Below the pieces are notes generated by a model that saw nothing but the letters and a program-made list of their open reading frames with translations, ran no database searches and was not told where the DNA came from. The translations under genes were made by a program, and so were the position numbers. This document shows, piece after piece, positions 7,683-15,319 of a DNA stretch of 64,000 nucleotides. The DNA lies in NCBI GenBank assembly GCA_038320345.1, contig JBBQED010000008.1, positions 1 to 64,000 on the forward strand, given 5' to 3'. Within the stretch, counting starts at the first letter, position 1. Every line of letters begins with the position of its first letter. This DNA comes from JBBQED01 sp038320345 (GTDB lineage Bacteria > Bacteroidota > Bacteroidia > AKYH767-A > OLB10).

Positions 7683-10600
7683 ATGAAAGATACTTTGAAA
7701 GAATTTAAGCCGAGCAGTTGGTCGATCGATAATAAGACAACCATTTTCATCTTAACGGTGATCATAACACTTGCAGGAATCTTAACTTATAATAGTCTCC
7801 CGAAAGAAAACTTTCCAGACATTACCTTACCGCAGATCTTTGTTACTGTTGTTCATCCCGGAACTTCTCCTGCAGATATGGAGAACTTAATTGCAAAGCC
7901 GATTGAAAAACAAATCAAAGGAGTATCTGGTGTTAAAAAAATAAAAAGTAATTCAGTTCAAGATTTTACCAGTATCCTGGTGGAATTTAATACTGATGTA
8001 AAGATTTCGGATGCCAAGCAGAAAATAAAAGATGCGGTAGATAAATCACGTACTGATCTTCCCAATGATCTCGATCAAGATCCTGCAGTAACGGATATTA
8101 ATTTCAGTGAAATACCAATTCTATATGTGAACATCTCCGGTGATATTGAGTTAAATAAACTCAAGAAATATGCTGATGATGTAAAAGATAAAATTGAAGG
8201 ACTGAAAGAGATTTCCCGTGTTGAAATGGTAGGTGCGCTCGATCGTGAAGTGCAGGTAAATGTAGATATGTACAAAATGCAGGCTGCAAAAATTACCATG
8301 GATGATATTGAGCGAGCGGTGAAGTATGAAAACATGACTATCTCTGGTGGTACTGTTTCTACCGATGGCGTAAAACGTGCGCTAAGTGTAAAAGGTGAAT
8401 TCAAATCCGTTGATCAGCTTTCCAATATCATCATTGGTTCACAGGCAGGGGCCTTAGTTTATTTGAAAGATATCGCAGATATAAAAGATTCTTATAAGGA
8501 GCAAGAAAGCTATGCTCGTTTAGAAGGTAAGAATGTAATTACCCTCAATGTTGTAAAGCGCACCGGATATAATCTCATTGAAGCCACTGATAAAATCAAA
8601 GATATGGTGGCAACTATGCAGGAAAAAGAACTCCCTAATAGTTTGAAAATTACGATGACAGGTGATCAGAGTGATGCTACAAGCACCACCCTGCATGATC
8701 TTATTAATACGATCATCATTGGCTTCGTTTTGGTACTTATCATCCTCATGTTTTTTATGGGAACTACCAATGCTTTCTTTGTTGCAATGAGCGTTCCTTT
8801 ATCCATGTTTGTAGCCTTCTTATTGATGCCTGCCATTGGATTTACTTTAAATATGATCGTTCTCTTTGCATTCCTTCTAGCATTAGGAATTGTTGTAGAT
8901 GATGCGATTGTAGTTATTGAAAATACTCACCGTATTTTTAACAATGGAAAAATCCCCATTAAGAAAGCAGCGAAAATGGCTGCAGGTGAAGTATTCATGC
9001 CTGTACTGAGTGGGACGTTAACTACACTTGCCCCTTTTATTCCACTAGCCTTCTGGAAAGGTGTGATCGGAGAATTTATGTTCTATCTTCCAATCACCCT
9101 TATTGTTACGCTTACAGCCTCGTTGTTGGTAGCTTATATTATCAATCCTGTTTTTGCAGTGGCCTTCATGAAACCGCATCATGATGATGGTACTTCTAAA
9201 CCAGTATGGACAAAAAACATTAAAGTAAGCACTATCATTATGGCTGTTGTTGGTGTTATTTTCCATCTTGCTGGTGCACATGCCATGGGAAATTTTGCTT
9301 TCCTTGCTGCTGTAATCAGCATTTTGAATCACTTTGTTTTACAAAAAGTAATCTGGAAGTTTCAAAATATCTCATGGCCTAAAGTAAAAAATTGGTATGT
9401 TAGAAAACTAGAATGGTGTTTACGCCGACCATGGACAATGATCCTTAGCACGGTTGCATTATTTGTAATTAGTATTATGGCATTTAATGCAAGAGCTCCT
9501 AAAATGGTATTCTTCCCAAGTGCAGATCCGAACTTTATCTATACTTACATTAAAATGCCAATTGGAACGGATCAAGCATATACCGATTCAATTTCTAAGA
9601 TCGTAGAACAGCGCGTAACTAAAGTAATTGGAGCTAATAATCCAATGGTGTCTTCGATCATTACTAACGTTGCCGTAGGTACGAATGATCCGAATGAATT
9701 TGATCCAAGTGTTCAACCGAATAAAGCAAAGATTACGGTGGCTTTCGTTAAATTCTCGGAACGCGGTGGTAATTCTTCTGCCGATTATCTCGGTAAAATT
9801 CGGGAAGCTGTAAAAGGAATTCCCGGCGCAGAGATCACCGTTGATCAGGAACAAGGCGGGCCTCCCGTTGGAAAAGCAATTAATATTGAGGTGCGTGGTG
9901 ATAAGTTTGATGATATCGTGATGACTTCAGAAAAACTGCTGCGCTATCTGGATTCATCAGCTGTACCGGGAGTAGAACAGCTGAAGAGTGATTTCGAAAC
10001 TAGCAAGCCTGAAATTATTTTTGATATCGACCGTGAACGCGCCAACCGAGAAGGAATTAGCACAGGTCAGATTGGTATGGAAATTAGAAATGCTGTATTT
10101 GGAAATGAAGCTTCTAAATTCAGGGATGATAATGATGAATATCCAATTCAGATTCGCTATGCCTATGATCAACGGACTAACGTTGACGCCTTAAAGAACT
10201 TAAAGATTACTTATCGGGATATGAACATGGGAGGGACCATCCGCCAAGTTCCATTAAGTGCTTTCTGTGATATTAAGTACGGTACTACCTACGGTGGAAT
10301 TAAAAGGATTAACCAAAAACGTGTGATTACAATTGGTTCTAATGTTTTAAGTGGGGCTGATGAAGCTGCCGTGGTTGCTAATATTCAAAAGCTTGCTGAA
10401 AATTATCCTACACCCGATGGCGTTGAAGTTAAATTAACTGGGCAACAGGAAGAACAAGCCGAAACAATGAGCTTCTTAGGAGGTGCCATGTTAACATCAT
10501 TGGGTTTGATTTTCTTGATCCTTGTTACTCAATTCAACTCGCTGAGTAAACCATTAATCATCTTGACAGAAATTTTCTTTAGTATGATTGGAGTATTCTT

Positions 10601-11108
10601 GGGTTATGCTATCACAGGAATGACCGTATCCACCATCATGATGGGAATTGGAATCGTAGCGCTGGCCGGAATTGTGGTCAGAAATGGAATTCTGTTAGTA
10701 GAGTTCACTGATCTCATGGTAGAACAGGGAATGAATACGTACGATGCAATTATCGAAGCAGGACGAACGAGAATGACGCCCGTATTATTGACAGCGACTG
10801 CAACTATCCTCGGATTGATGCCACTGGCAGTAGGATTTAATATCGATTTCCAAGAATTACTGGCACATGGAAATCCACATATCTTCTTTGGAGGTGATAG
10901 CGTTGCCTTCTGGGGACCATTATCATGGACGATGATCTTCGGATTGAGCTTCGCAACATTCTTAACATTGATTCTTGTTCCATCGATGTACTTAATTGCA
11001 GACCGTGCGAGAAACAGATGGAATAAAATGTTGGGAAGAACTGTTGTAATGAACGGTCACGGAAATGCTGAAGATGTAAAAAATGTAATTACCTCAGAAC
11101 AAAATTGA
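7683..11108 (+). CDS. RND-family efflux permease (HAE1/AcrB-like)
   Basis: This is the proton-driven inner-membrane pump of the tripartite system. It has the RND plan of two sets of six transmembrane helices and two large periplasmic loops. The proton-relay pair is intact as D406-D407 in GIVVDDAIVVIENTHR. The second relay position reads Arg (about R1000, VVRNGILLVEF) where AcrB has Lys940; this is common in the wider family. At 1141 residues it is about 100 longer than AcrB: extra hydrophobic sequence after the first membrane half (around residues 515-560) and a hydrophobic insertion before the last helix (HGNPHIFFGGDSVAFW) account for this. Substrate cannot be predicted. A strong terminator follows. 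Confidence 0.93.
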   Translation: MKDTLKEFKPSSWSIDNKTTIFILTVIITLAGILTYNSLPKENFPDITLPQIFVTVVHPGTSPADMENLIAKPIEKQIKGVSGVKKIKSNSVQDFTSILVEFNTDVKISDAKQKIKDAVDKSRTDLPNDLDQDPAVTDINFSEIPILYVNISGDIELNKLKKYADDVKDKIEGLKEISRVEMVGALDREVQVNVDMYKMQAAKITMDDIERAVKYENMTISGGTVSTDGVKRALSVKGEFKSVDQLSNIIIGSQAGALVYLKDIADIKDSYKEQESYARLEGKNVITLNVVKRTGYNLIEATDKIKDMVATMQEKELPNSLKITMTGDQSDATSTTLHDLINTIIIGFVLVLIILMFFMGTTNAFFVAMSVPLSMFVAFLLMPAIGFTLNMIVLFAFLLALGIVVDDAIVVIENTHRIFNNGKIPIKKAAKMAAGEVFMPVLSGTLTTLAPFIPLAFWKGVIGEFMFYLPITLIVTLTASLLVAYIINPVFAVAFMKPHHDDGTSKPVWTKNIKVSTIIMAVVGVIFHLAGAHAMGNFAFLAAVISILNHFVLQKVIWKFQNISWPKVKNWYVRKLEWCLRRPWTMILSTVALFVISIMAFNARAPKMVFFPSADPNFIYTYIKMPIGTDQAYTDSISKIVEQRVTKVIGANNPMVSSIITNVAVGTNDPNEFDPSVQPNKAKITVAFVKFSERGGNSSADYLGKIREAVKGIPGAEITVDQEQGGPPVGKAINIEVRGDKFDDIVMTSEKLLRYLDSSAVPGVEQLKSDFETSKPEIIFDIDRERANREGISTGQIGMEIRNAVFGNEASKFRDDNDEYPIQIRYAYDQRTNVDALKNLKITYRDMNMGGTIRQVPLSAFCDIKYGTTYGGIKRINQKRVITIGSNVLSGADEAAVVANIQKLAENYPTPDGVEVKLTGQQEEQAETMSFLGGAMLTSLGLIFLILVTQFNSLSKPLIILTEIFFSMIGVFLGYAITGMTVSTIMMGIGIVALAGIVVRNGILLVEFTDLMVEQGMNTYDAIIEAGRTRMTPVLLTATATILGLMPLAVGFNIDFQELLAHGNPHIFFGGDSVAFWGPLSWTMIFGLSFATFLTLILVPSMYLIADRARNRWNKMLGRTVVMNGHGNAEDVKNVITSEQN

Positions 11109-11145
11109 GGCTGCTATAAAGATCAGGTTAGGTTAGGTTAGGTCA

Positions 11146-11178
11146 GGCTCCGGTATTTTTTGCCGGGGCCTTTTTTTT
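11146..11178 (+). terminator. Rho-independent terminator of the RND operon
   Basis: GGCTCCGG (11146-11153) pairs with CCGGGGCC (11163-11170), with one T-G wobble and a 9-base loop. Eight T residues follow (11171-11178). It lies 38 bases after the permease stop codon. Confidence 0.85.
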
Positions 11179-11430
11179 AGTACGCTAATTACTTTATTTA
11201 CAAATAAAGATTTAAGCACGCAGGTAATCGGATTTGAAGATTTGGCAAATTGAAAATTTGAAAATTGCTGGCGCGATTTTTTTTTGATTGATGCATTGAT
11301 GAATGTAAAATTCAAAATATATTATTTTACTTTGTAATTCTCTGTGTCTCCTTGCCTCAGTGTTCAATTTATTTAATTTCCTACGAAGTAAAAAATTCCG
11401 AACAGCATAAAAACCCAATCTAAAATTTAA

Positions 11431-11448
11431 TTCCGATAGCTATCGGAA
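11431..11448. repeat. 18-bp perfect palindrome
   Basis: TTCCGATAGCTATCGGAA is its own exact reverse complement and sits about 30 bases beyond the stop codon of the minus-strand gene ending at 11478. It resembles short intergenic palindromes of the CCGAT/ATCGG type; a related stem (CCCGAT/ATCGGG) occurs at 595-612. Function unknown. Confidence 0.6.
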
Positions 11449-11477
11449 CCAAAATTTAAAATTCCTACCTCTCGGAG

Positions 11478-12992
11478 CTAGTAGATAAATTTAGTACTAA
11501 GCTTCTCTTTCTCAGTAACAAGTTGTACCAAGTAAACTCCCCTCGCTAAATTTTCCAAAACTACATCCGCGGCAAAATACCCGGAGTATACCTGACCTTT
11601 TTGTTCTTTTATCAAGCGACCGGTGGAATCAAAAATACGTACAAGTGCATTATTACCTTTTATTTGTTTTGCATTTACAAATAAGGTACTCCAATCATTT
11701 TTAAACCATGCCTGAAAAAATACAGGCTCATTTGCAATTTCCTTTATGGCAGTTATGGTATCACATGGACTACCTACAAGTGGACCCAATTCAAAATCCG
11801 CATTATTAGGTAAACCATAGTACGTTCTGCCTACACCTAAATTAAAACTGAACGGCTGGAAATCACAGGCAGCTCCTAAACTATCGGGTTGGTTGATCAC
11901 TGATAAATTATTGTTGTAAATATTATAAAGTGAATCCGGATATTTAATATTAAATGAACCGGGTCCCATATATCTGCTAGTTAAATAAATTTTATCATCC
12001 TTGGCACGTTTAATATTGCCAGGTTGAACTGTATCGGGGTCGAACTGATAAAGAATGGTTCTTGAATTTAAGATGCTTGGTGCGGTTAAATCATATTGGT
12101 ACAGTTTTGAATTACCAGTCGATAAAAATTGATAACAAGAAACATATAATTTACTACCATCCTTTGAAAAGTCGCAAGATAAATAGAATAAACCATCAGA
12201 TGGAGAAAGGCTCTCTTGTTCCACTGGTGTTGTTGACAAGATTACCCCGGTGCAACGATCAAATTCGTATAATTCCAGAAGTTGCCCCCAATTGCAAATT
12301 ACAAAGCGATCGCCGGAGGCTGAGAAATTCAAGCAAGCACCTCCTGTTATATGAGTTGAGCCAATGGATTGTATAAAAGGTCCAGTTACTCCCAACGGTG
12401 ACAGAAGATAAATGTAAAAATCGTTATTTGGCGTTAAGTTTATGGGATCCCAATGCTGAAACACAATCCACCAATCTCTTCCATTACCATGTTTTACAGC
12501 AGCTAAAGCATCTACTGCGGGCATGGTGTTTAACATGATGTTTTTTTGCACAACAACACCTGAATCATTGTTCGCTTTGTAATTAATCACCGAATAATAA
12601 AGGCCATAGGGTCCTATATTAGCAACACCACAACCAAATAACATTAAAAGGGAATCATTGTTTGGAAATGGCAATAATTGAAGTTCATGATACCACGCTT
12701 CTCCTTCCAACCCTGTTCCATTTTGTAATAGTGTATTGTACTTGTTCCAAACCTGAACATTGGGTCCGGTTTGACCTGCTTGTGAATTTGCATACACTAA
12801 TGCACCAGTGATGGTATCTAAAATAGATACGCTTCCACCTTTGTTTACAACAGACGAAGTAAATATTGAGGGGCTTGAAATATTAGACCAATTGATACCA
12901 CAACTGTCGCCAAAACACCACACCGCATTGGAAAATTGCGCAGAGGCTTTCGCCCCAACAAAAAGAAAAAAAAGAAGCATTATTTTTTTCAT
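11478..12992 (-). CDS. T9SS type A sorting-domain protein, possible propeller fold
   Basis: This is a secreted or surface-anchored protein of unknown activity. A signal peptide (residues 1-18, ending ASAQ) is followed by a body of about 400 residues with repeated Trp/Tyr-rich strands such as GDRFVICNWGQLLELYEFD and GSKLYVSCYQF. These read like a beta-propeller fold, but no named family is certain. The last 75 residues are a type A sorting domain (LVRIFDSTGRLIKEQKG, LARGVYLVQLV, ending TKFIY), which directs export through T9SS. The start lies 6 bases after the stop of an orphan sorting domain, so the gene belongs to the rearranged cluster 11478-15119. Confidence 0.8.
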   Translation of the reverse strand: MKKIMLLFFLFVGAKASAQFSNAVWCFGDSCGINWSNISSPSIFTSSVVNKGGSVSILDTITGALVYANSQAGQTGPNVQVWNKYNTLLQNGTGLEGEAWYHELQLLPFPNNDSLLMLFGCGVANIGPYGLYYSVINYKANNDSGVVVQKNIMLNTMPAVDALAAVKHGNGRDWWIVFQHWDPINLTPNNDFYIYLLSPLGVTGPFIQSIGSTHITGGACLNFSASGDRFVICNWGQLLELYEFDRCTGVILSTTPVEQESLSPSDGLFYLSCDFSKDGSKLYVSCYQFLSTGNSKLYQYDLTAPSILNSRTILYQFDPDTVQPGNIKRAKDDKIYLTSRYMGPGSFNIKYPDSLYNIYNNNLSVINQPDSLGAACDFQPFSFNLGVGRTYYGLPNNADFELGPLVGSPCDTITAIKEIANEPVFFQAWFKNDWSTLFVNAKQIKGNNALVRIFDSTGRLIKEQKGQVYSGYFAADVVLENLARGVYLVQLVTEKEKLSTKFIY

Positions 12993-12998
12993 CCTTAC

Positions 12999-13322
12999 CT
13001 ATTCTGTCTTTATAAATGTAGTAAAATAATCCTGTTCCATACCTGTAACAGTTATAAAATACATTCCATTAGTAAGCACTTTGATATTTAAAGATGGTTG
13101 GAAAGCTTGTTTTAACACAGTACGGTTTGTCACATCGGTAATAATTATTTGTTTGCCATTCAGTGAAGAGAAATTTTTGATAAACAAATAATCTGCAGCC
13201 GGATTAGGAAATACTTCCAGTTTTACAGATGTTTTAGTTTCGATTGTTCTACCAATTCTTGAACTTGATATGATTTCATCAATACCATCATTACCTGTTA
13301 AACTTCTTGCTATGAAAGTTAC
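12999..13322 (-). pseudogene. Orphan T9SS sorting domain in frame behind a stop codon
   Basis: The frame stays open for 107 codons directly after the TAG (13323-13325) of the upstream gene and in the same phase. It reads VTFIARSLTGNDGIDEII, a linker, then a type A sorting domain (EVFPNPAADYLFI, LTNGMYFITVTG) ending at 12999. There is no plausible start codon before the domain. It is therefore either the tail of a destroyed cargo gene or, less likely, a readthrough extension of 13323-14297. The first 70 bases are a near-exact copy of the equivalent part at 14576-14645. Confidence 0.7.
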
Positions 13323-13796
13323 CTACAAGCTGTGTACGAACTTTTTTACTACCCTATTGCCGGAGGGTTCAATGGCTTCTAAAAAGTAAATGCCGGGAGA
13401 AAAATTGCTGAGTTCAATTGAAAAATTATTGTTGGTAGGATTTATTTCCAGCATCTTTCTACCTAATCCATCATGCACAATTATTTTCTCAAAAACTTTT
13501 TGACTGCGGATATTTAATACATTACTTACAGGGTTAGGGTATAAAGAAATTTCTGTTTTAGTAAACTCAGGTATACCCTGTAAACTATCTACAGGGATAA
13601 CACTGACATCATCAATGTAGCAATAACTGTAATTAAAATTATTACCAAATTGAGCTATTACAGAATCATTAATTAAGGAATCATCACGAAAACATCCTAC
13701 AGTGATATATTTTTCACCACCATTAGCAACAAAAGTGCCCGATACCTTCATCCAGTTCATAGTATCAGCAAGAAATACCGTATTCGGATTCTCGAC
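13253..13796 (-). repeat. 544-bp duplication, copy A
   Basis: This block aligns without gaps to 14576-15119 (constant offset 1323), with about 21 mismatches by eye (roughly 96% identity). It covers the 3' half of the gene 13323-14297, its stop codon and 22 codons of the orphan tail. Identity stops abruptly at both ends. Confidence 0.9.
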
Positions 13797-14297
13797 TTGT
13801 GGAATGACAGAAATTACTGTGTAATTATTATTCAATAAAATAGAATTCGTAAAATAAGCCCCAATATTAGAAATAGCCAAATTGAGGCCGTTCCCGAGAG
13901 CTACGTAAAACTCAACATAATAGGATTTACCCCCAGTCAAGGTATCAATTAATTGAATTTCTGCATACTCGCGAGAGTTAGCTAACCAAATTGTGTAAAC
14001 ACCCACACCTATAAATGCCAGACCCGTACGTGGATATTGAAATCCCGTAAAAATATTTGGAGGAATTAAAGATATAGTCCCGCAAGGATGATATAAATCA
14101 GTAGTAGAAGGATACATGGTATTAGCATTGAACCAGCCGTGAGCATAAGATATTTGCCCTTGATTATAGGGACAAGAATCAGCTACTTCAAAACTATAAT
14201 TAGGCACTAAATTTTGTGAACAAATAAATTTTGGGATGCATAGAAATAGTATGCATCCCAAAAAGAAGATTAATTGTTTATTATAAATTGCAAACAT
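13323..14297 (-). CDS. T9SS type A sorting-domain protein (NLVPNYSFE type)
   Basis: This is an exported surface or secreted protein. A signal peptide with a hydrophobic core at about residues 9-22 ends near ICSQ. It is followed by NLVPNYSFE, which opens a domain common at the start of Bacteroidota exported proteins and resembles a carbohydrate-binding jelly roll. The body is about 230 residues with a YYVEFYVALG strand and an IDDVSVIP motif, as in such modules. The final 75 residues form a complete type A sorting domain (ISLYPNPVSNVLNI, LSNFSPGIYFLEAI, ending KKFVHSL). Its 3' half is duplicated at 14646-15119. It starts 9 bases after the stop of another orphan sorting domain. Ligand unknown. 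Confidence 0.8.
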   Translation of the reverse strand: MFAIYNKQLIFFLGCILFLCIPKFICSQNLVPNYSFEVADSCPYNQGQISYAHGWFNANTMYPSTTDLYHPCGTISLIPPNIFTGFQYPRTGLAFIGVGVYTIWLANSREYAEIQLIDTLTGGKSYYVEFYVALGNGLNLAISNIGAYFTNSILLNNNYTVISVIPQVENPNTVFLADTMNWMKVSGTFVANGGEKYITVGCFRDDSLINDSVIAQFGNNFNYSYCYIDDVSVIPVDSLQGIPEFTKTEISLYPNPVSNVLNIRSQKVFEKIIVHDGLGRKMLEINPTNNNFSIELSNFSPGIYFLEAIEPSGNRVVKKFVHSL

Positions 14298-14306
14298 TTG
14301 TAAATT

Positions 14307-14645
14307 CTATTGCCCTAAATAAACGATACGGTTAATATGGGTTTTATCAGATTCTGATTTAACACAGTAAATTCCCGGTGCTATATTGAAATCCTTTAAA
14401 TTCAAATCGAAAGTAAAGTTATGGATATTCTTCTGTATAAACACTTGTTTCCCTGTTAAATCATAGAGTTCGACCTGTTTTATTTCAGTTTTGCTTACTA
14501 ATGTTACTTTTCCTGTGGTTGGATTAGGAAAAACTATTAAGCCATCCGCTTTCTCACTAGGTTGAGTAATAGATGCAATTCTTGAACTTGATATGATTTC
14601 ATCAATACCATCATTACCTGTTAAACTTCTTGCTATGAAAGATTC
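14307..14645 (-). pseudogene. Second orphan T9SS sorting domain in frame behind a stop codon
   Basis: As at 12999-13322, the frame continues directly after a TAG (14646-14648), here for 112 codons. It reads ESFIARSLTGNDGIDEII and then a different type A sorting domain (LIVFPNPTTGKVTLVS, FNIAPGIYCVKS, ending NRIVYLGQ). The first 23 codons match the other orphan tail almost exactly, then sequence identity ends abruptly. No start codon fits, so it appears to be the stranded end of another cargo gene. Confidence 0.65.
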
Positions 14646-15119
14646 CTACAAGCTGTGTACAAACTTTTTTACTACTCTATTGCCGGAGGGTTCAATAGCT
14701 TCTAAAAAGTAAATGCCGGGAGAAAAATTGCTGAGTTCAATTGAAAAATTATTGTTGGTAGGATTTATTTCCAGCATCTTTCTACCTAATCCATCGTGCA
14801 CAATTACTTTTTCGAAAATAGTTTGACTGCGGATATTTAATACATTACTTGCAGGGTTAGGGTATAAAGAAATTTCTGTCTTAGTAAACTCTGGAATACC
14901 TTGTAAACTATCTACAGGGATAACACTTACATCATCAATGTAGTAATAACTGAAATTAAAATTATTACCAAATTGAGCTATTACAGAATCATTAATTAAG
15001 GAATCATCACGAAAACATCCTACAGTGATATATTTTTCACCACCATTAGCAACAAAAGTGCCCGATACCTTCATCCAGTTCATAGTATCTGCAAGAAATA
15101 CCGTATTCGGATTCTCGAC
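14576..15119 (-). repeat. 544-bp duplication, copy B
   Basis: This is the gap-free partner of 13253-13796. The upstream boundary at 15119/15120 is where the coding match to the intact gene ends. Beyond it the sequence is AT-rich and non-coding, and a dispersed repeat begins 91 bases further on. Confidence 0.9.
14646..15119 (-). pseudogene. 5'-truncated copy of the NLVPNYSFE-type T9SS gene
   Basis: The frame carries the last 157 residues of the 13323-14297 product (from VENPNTVFLADTMNWMKV to KKFVHSL) with only a few substitutions. It lacks the signal peptide and N-terminal domain. An internal ATG at 15083 could start a 145-residue protein, but without a signal peptide it could not reach T9SS. 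Going upstream, an in-frame TGA appears soon after the homology breaks. It is best read as a recombination remnant. Confidence 0.8.
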
Positions 15120-15210
15120 AACTTTCGGAAATATTATAAAGGATCAATAACCTAAACTATAATTTGTTTTTAAAATCGGAAAAGTTGATTACCACAAAAC
15201 ATTAAACCTT

Positions 15211-15279
15211 GCGCCAGGGATAGTAGCGGTTACCCCGCAGCGCGGCTTTAGCCGGGTGAGGAGTATGAGCGCATAGCCC
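15211..15279 (+). repeat. Dispersed 69-bp intergenic repeat, copy 2
   Basis: This copy differs from 374-442 at five positions and is in the same orientation. Sequence just upstream is also shared (ACAAAACATTAAAC here, ACGAAACATTAAAC near 351). It is followed by GGGCAGGCGCCC but lacks the palindrome array of copy 1. It lies between the truncated gene copy and the 3' end of the PorE-like gene. Confidence 0.8.
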
Positions 15280-15319
15280 GGTGACCGAGTGAAACGAAGG
15301 GCAGGCGCCCATTAAAAAA

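Larger units (their letters stand above)
11109..11477. other. Intergenic region between the efflux operon and a T9SS cargo gene
   Basis: This 369-base AT-rich stretch separates convergent genes. It holds a GGTTA trimer, the RND operon terminator, runs of the type TTTGAAAATTTG, a short sequence reading CTCTGTGTCTCCTTGCCTCA, and an 18-bp perfect palindrome. Frames across it have no protein-like features. Confidence 0.6.

Noticed and set aside
11126..11140. Telomere-like GGTTA trimer
   Set aside because: There are only three units next to an ordinary terminator; most likely a chance microsatellite.
11133..11418. Two overlapping minus-strand frames of 60 and 68 codons
   Set aside because: They cover a terminator, AT-rich runs and a short repeat; the translated sequences have no protein-like features.
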